The notes beneath the pieces were generated by a model. That model saw only the letters and a program-made list of their open reading frames with translations. It searched no databases and had not been told where the DNA came from. Shown here piece after piece: positions 6,032 through 6,199 of a stretch of 6,199 nucleotides of DNA; within the stretch, counting starts at the first letter, position 1, and each line of letters begins with the position of its first letter. The DNA lies in assembly GCA_016840945.1 (NCBI GenBank), contig JAEORJ010000207.1, positions 1 to 6,199 of the forward strand, given 5' to 3'. Source of the stretch: Candidatus Gerdarchaeota archaeon (GTDB lineage Archaea > Asgardarchaeota > Heimdallarchaeia > JABLTI01). The position numbers and the translations under genes are program-made.

Positions 6032-6199
6032 TTAATCTTCTTCCTCATCTCCCATTAACAATTTCAATTCTTCAAAGGTTAATCTCTTACTGGAAGATTG
6101 TTTTTTCTTTGTTTCTTCTATTCGTTCCTTTTTCATCTCTGCAGATTTTTCATGTCTTCTTTTTTGTTGTTCTTCATCCATTAAATCCATTAAATATTG
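6032..6199 (-). CDS. C-terminal fragment of an unidentified highly charged protein (partial)
   Basis: The minus-strand frame is open from the window edge to TAA at 6032-6034, giving 55 residues. It begins QYLMDLMDEEQQKRRHEK, continues through a Lys/Glu/Arg-rich, probably helical or coiled stretch (EMKKERIEETKKK), then QSSSKR and LTFEELKLLMG, and ends in the acidic DEEED. In-frame ATGs near the edge could be starts, but the frame continues past the boundary, so the gene is probably longer. I do not recognise the family. The mixed-charge tail would suit a nucleic-acid-binding or scaffold protein, but this is weak inference. It lies 73 bases upstream of ABCE1 on the same strand and may be co-transcribed with it. 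Confidence 0.6.
   Translation of the reverse strand, partial: QYLMDLMDEEQQKRRHEKSAEMKKERIEETKKKQSSSKRLTFEELKLLMGDEEED

Noticed and set aside
1..6199. CRISPR arrays, tRNA genes, insertion sequences, phage or defence genes
   Set aside because: No regularly spaced repeats, tRNA cloverleaf, transposase motif or terminal inverted repeats were seen. Nearly all of the window is explained by conserved genes and the gaps are under 100 bases.

Overview
The window is a gene-dense, AT-rich piece of an archaeal genome. Three genes fix the domain. Two encode tetrahydromethanopterin (H4MPT)-dependent C1 enzymes: formylmethanofuran:H4MPT formyltransferase (Ftr) and methenyl-H4MPT cyclohydrolase (Mch). The third encodes ABCE1/Rli1, the Fe-S twin-ATPase ribosome recycling factor found only in archaea and eukaryotes. 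Ribosome binding sites resemble GGAGGTGAT, and the TATA-like stretches are AT-rich. The lineage cannot be fixed from the sequence alone. An H4MPT-using AT-rich archaeon fits, such as a member of the Asgard or TACK groups or a methanogen relative. There is no McrA or other methanogenesis marker here to decide.

Layout: (1) bases 1-105 hold the 3' end of a + strand gene, perhaps a PlsY-like membrane acyltransferase. (2) A hairpin followed by a T-run (130-156) separates it from a + strand run: a small DUF4234-like membrane protein (187-618), ftr (645-1532) and mch (1550-2533). The gaps are 26 and 17 bases, so these three are probably one transcription unit. (3) After a 97-base gap comes a long WecB-type UDP-GlcNAc 2-epimerase family gene (2631-4052, +). 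(4) ABCE1 (4069-5958, -) converges on it with a 16-base gap. (5) The C-terminal 55 codons of another - strand gene of unknown function (6032-6199) lie upstream of ABCE1.

Ftr and Mch catalyse consecutive steps. Ftr moves the formyl group from formylmethanofuran to H4MPT, and Mch converts formyl-H4MPT to methenyl-H4MPT. They belong to the archaeal methyl branch of the Wood-Ljungdahl pathway, or to methanogenesis, and can run in reverse for C1 oxidation. The epimerase probably makes UDP-ManNAc or a related sugar for surface glycans and has no evident link to C1 metabolism. ABCE1 is a translation housekeeping gene.

I see no CRISPR array, insertion sequence, tRNA or phage gene, and no clear new multi-gene system. 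The most unusual points are an insertion of about 30 residues in the active-site region of the epimerase, with extra N- and C-terminal segments, and a charged Lys/Glu insertion in the second ATPase domain of ABCE1.
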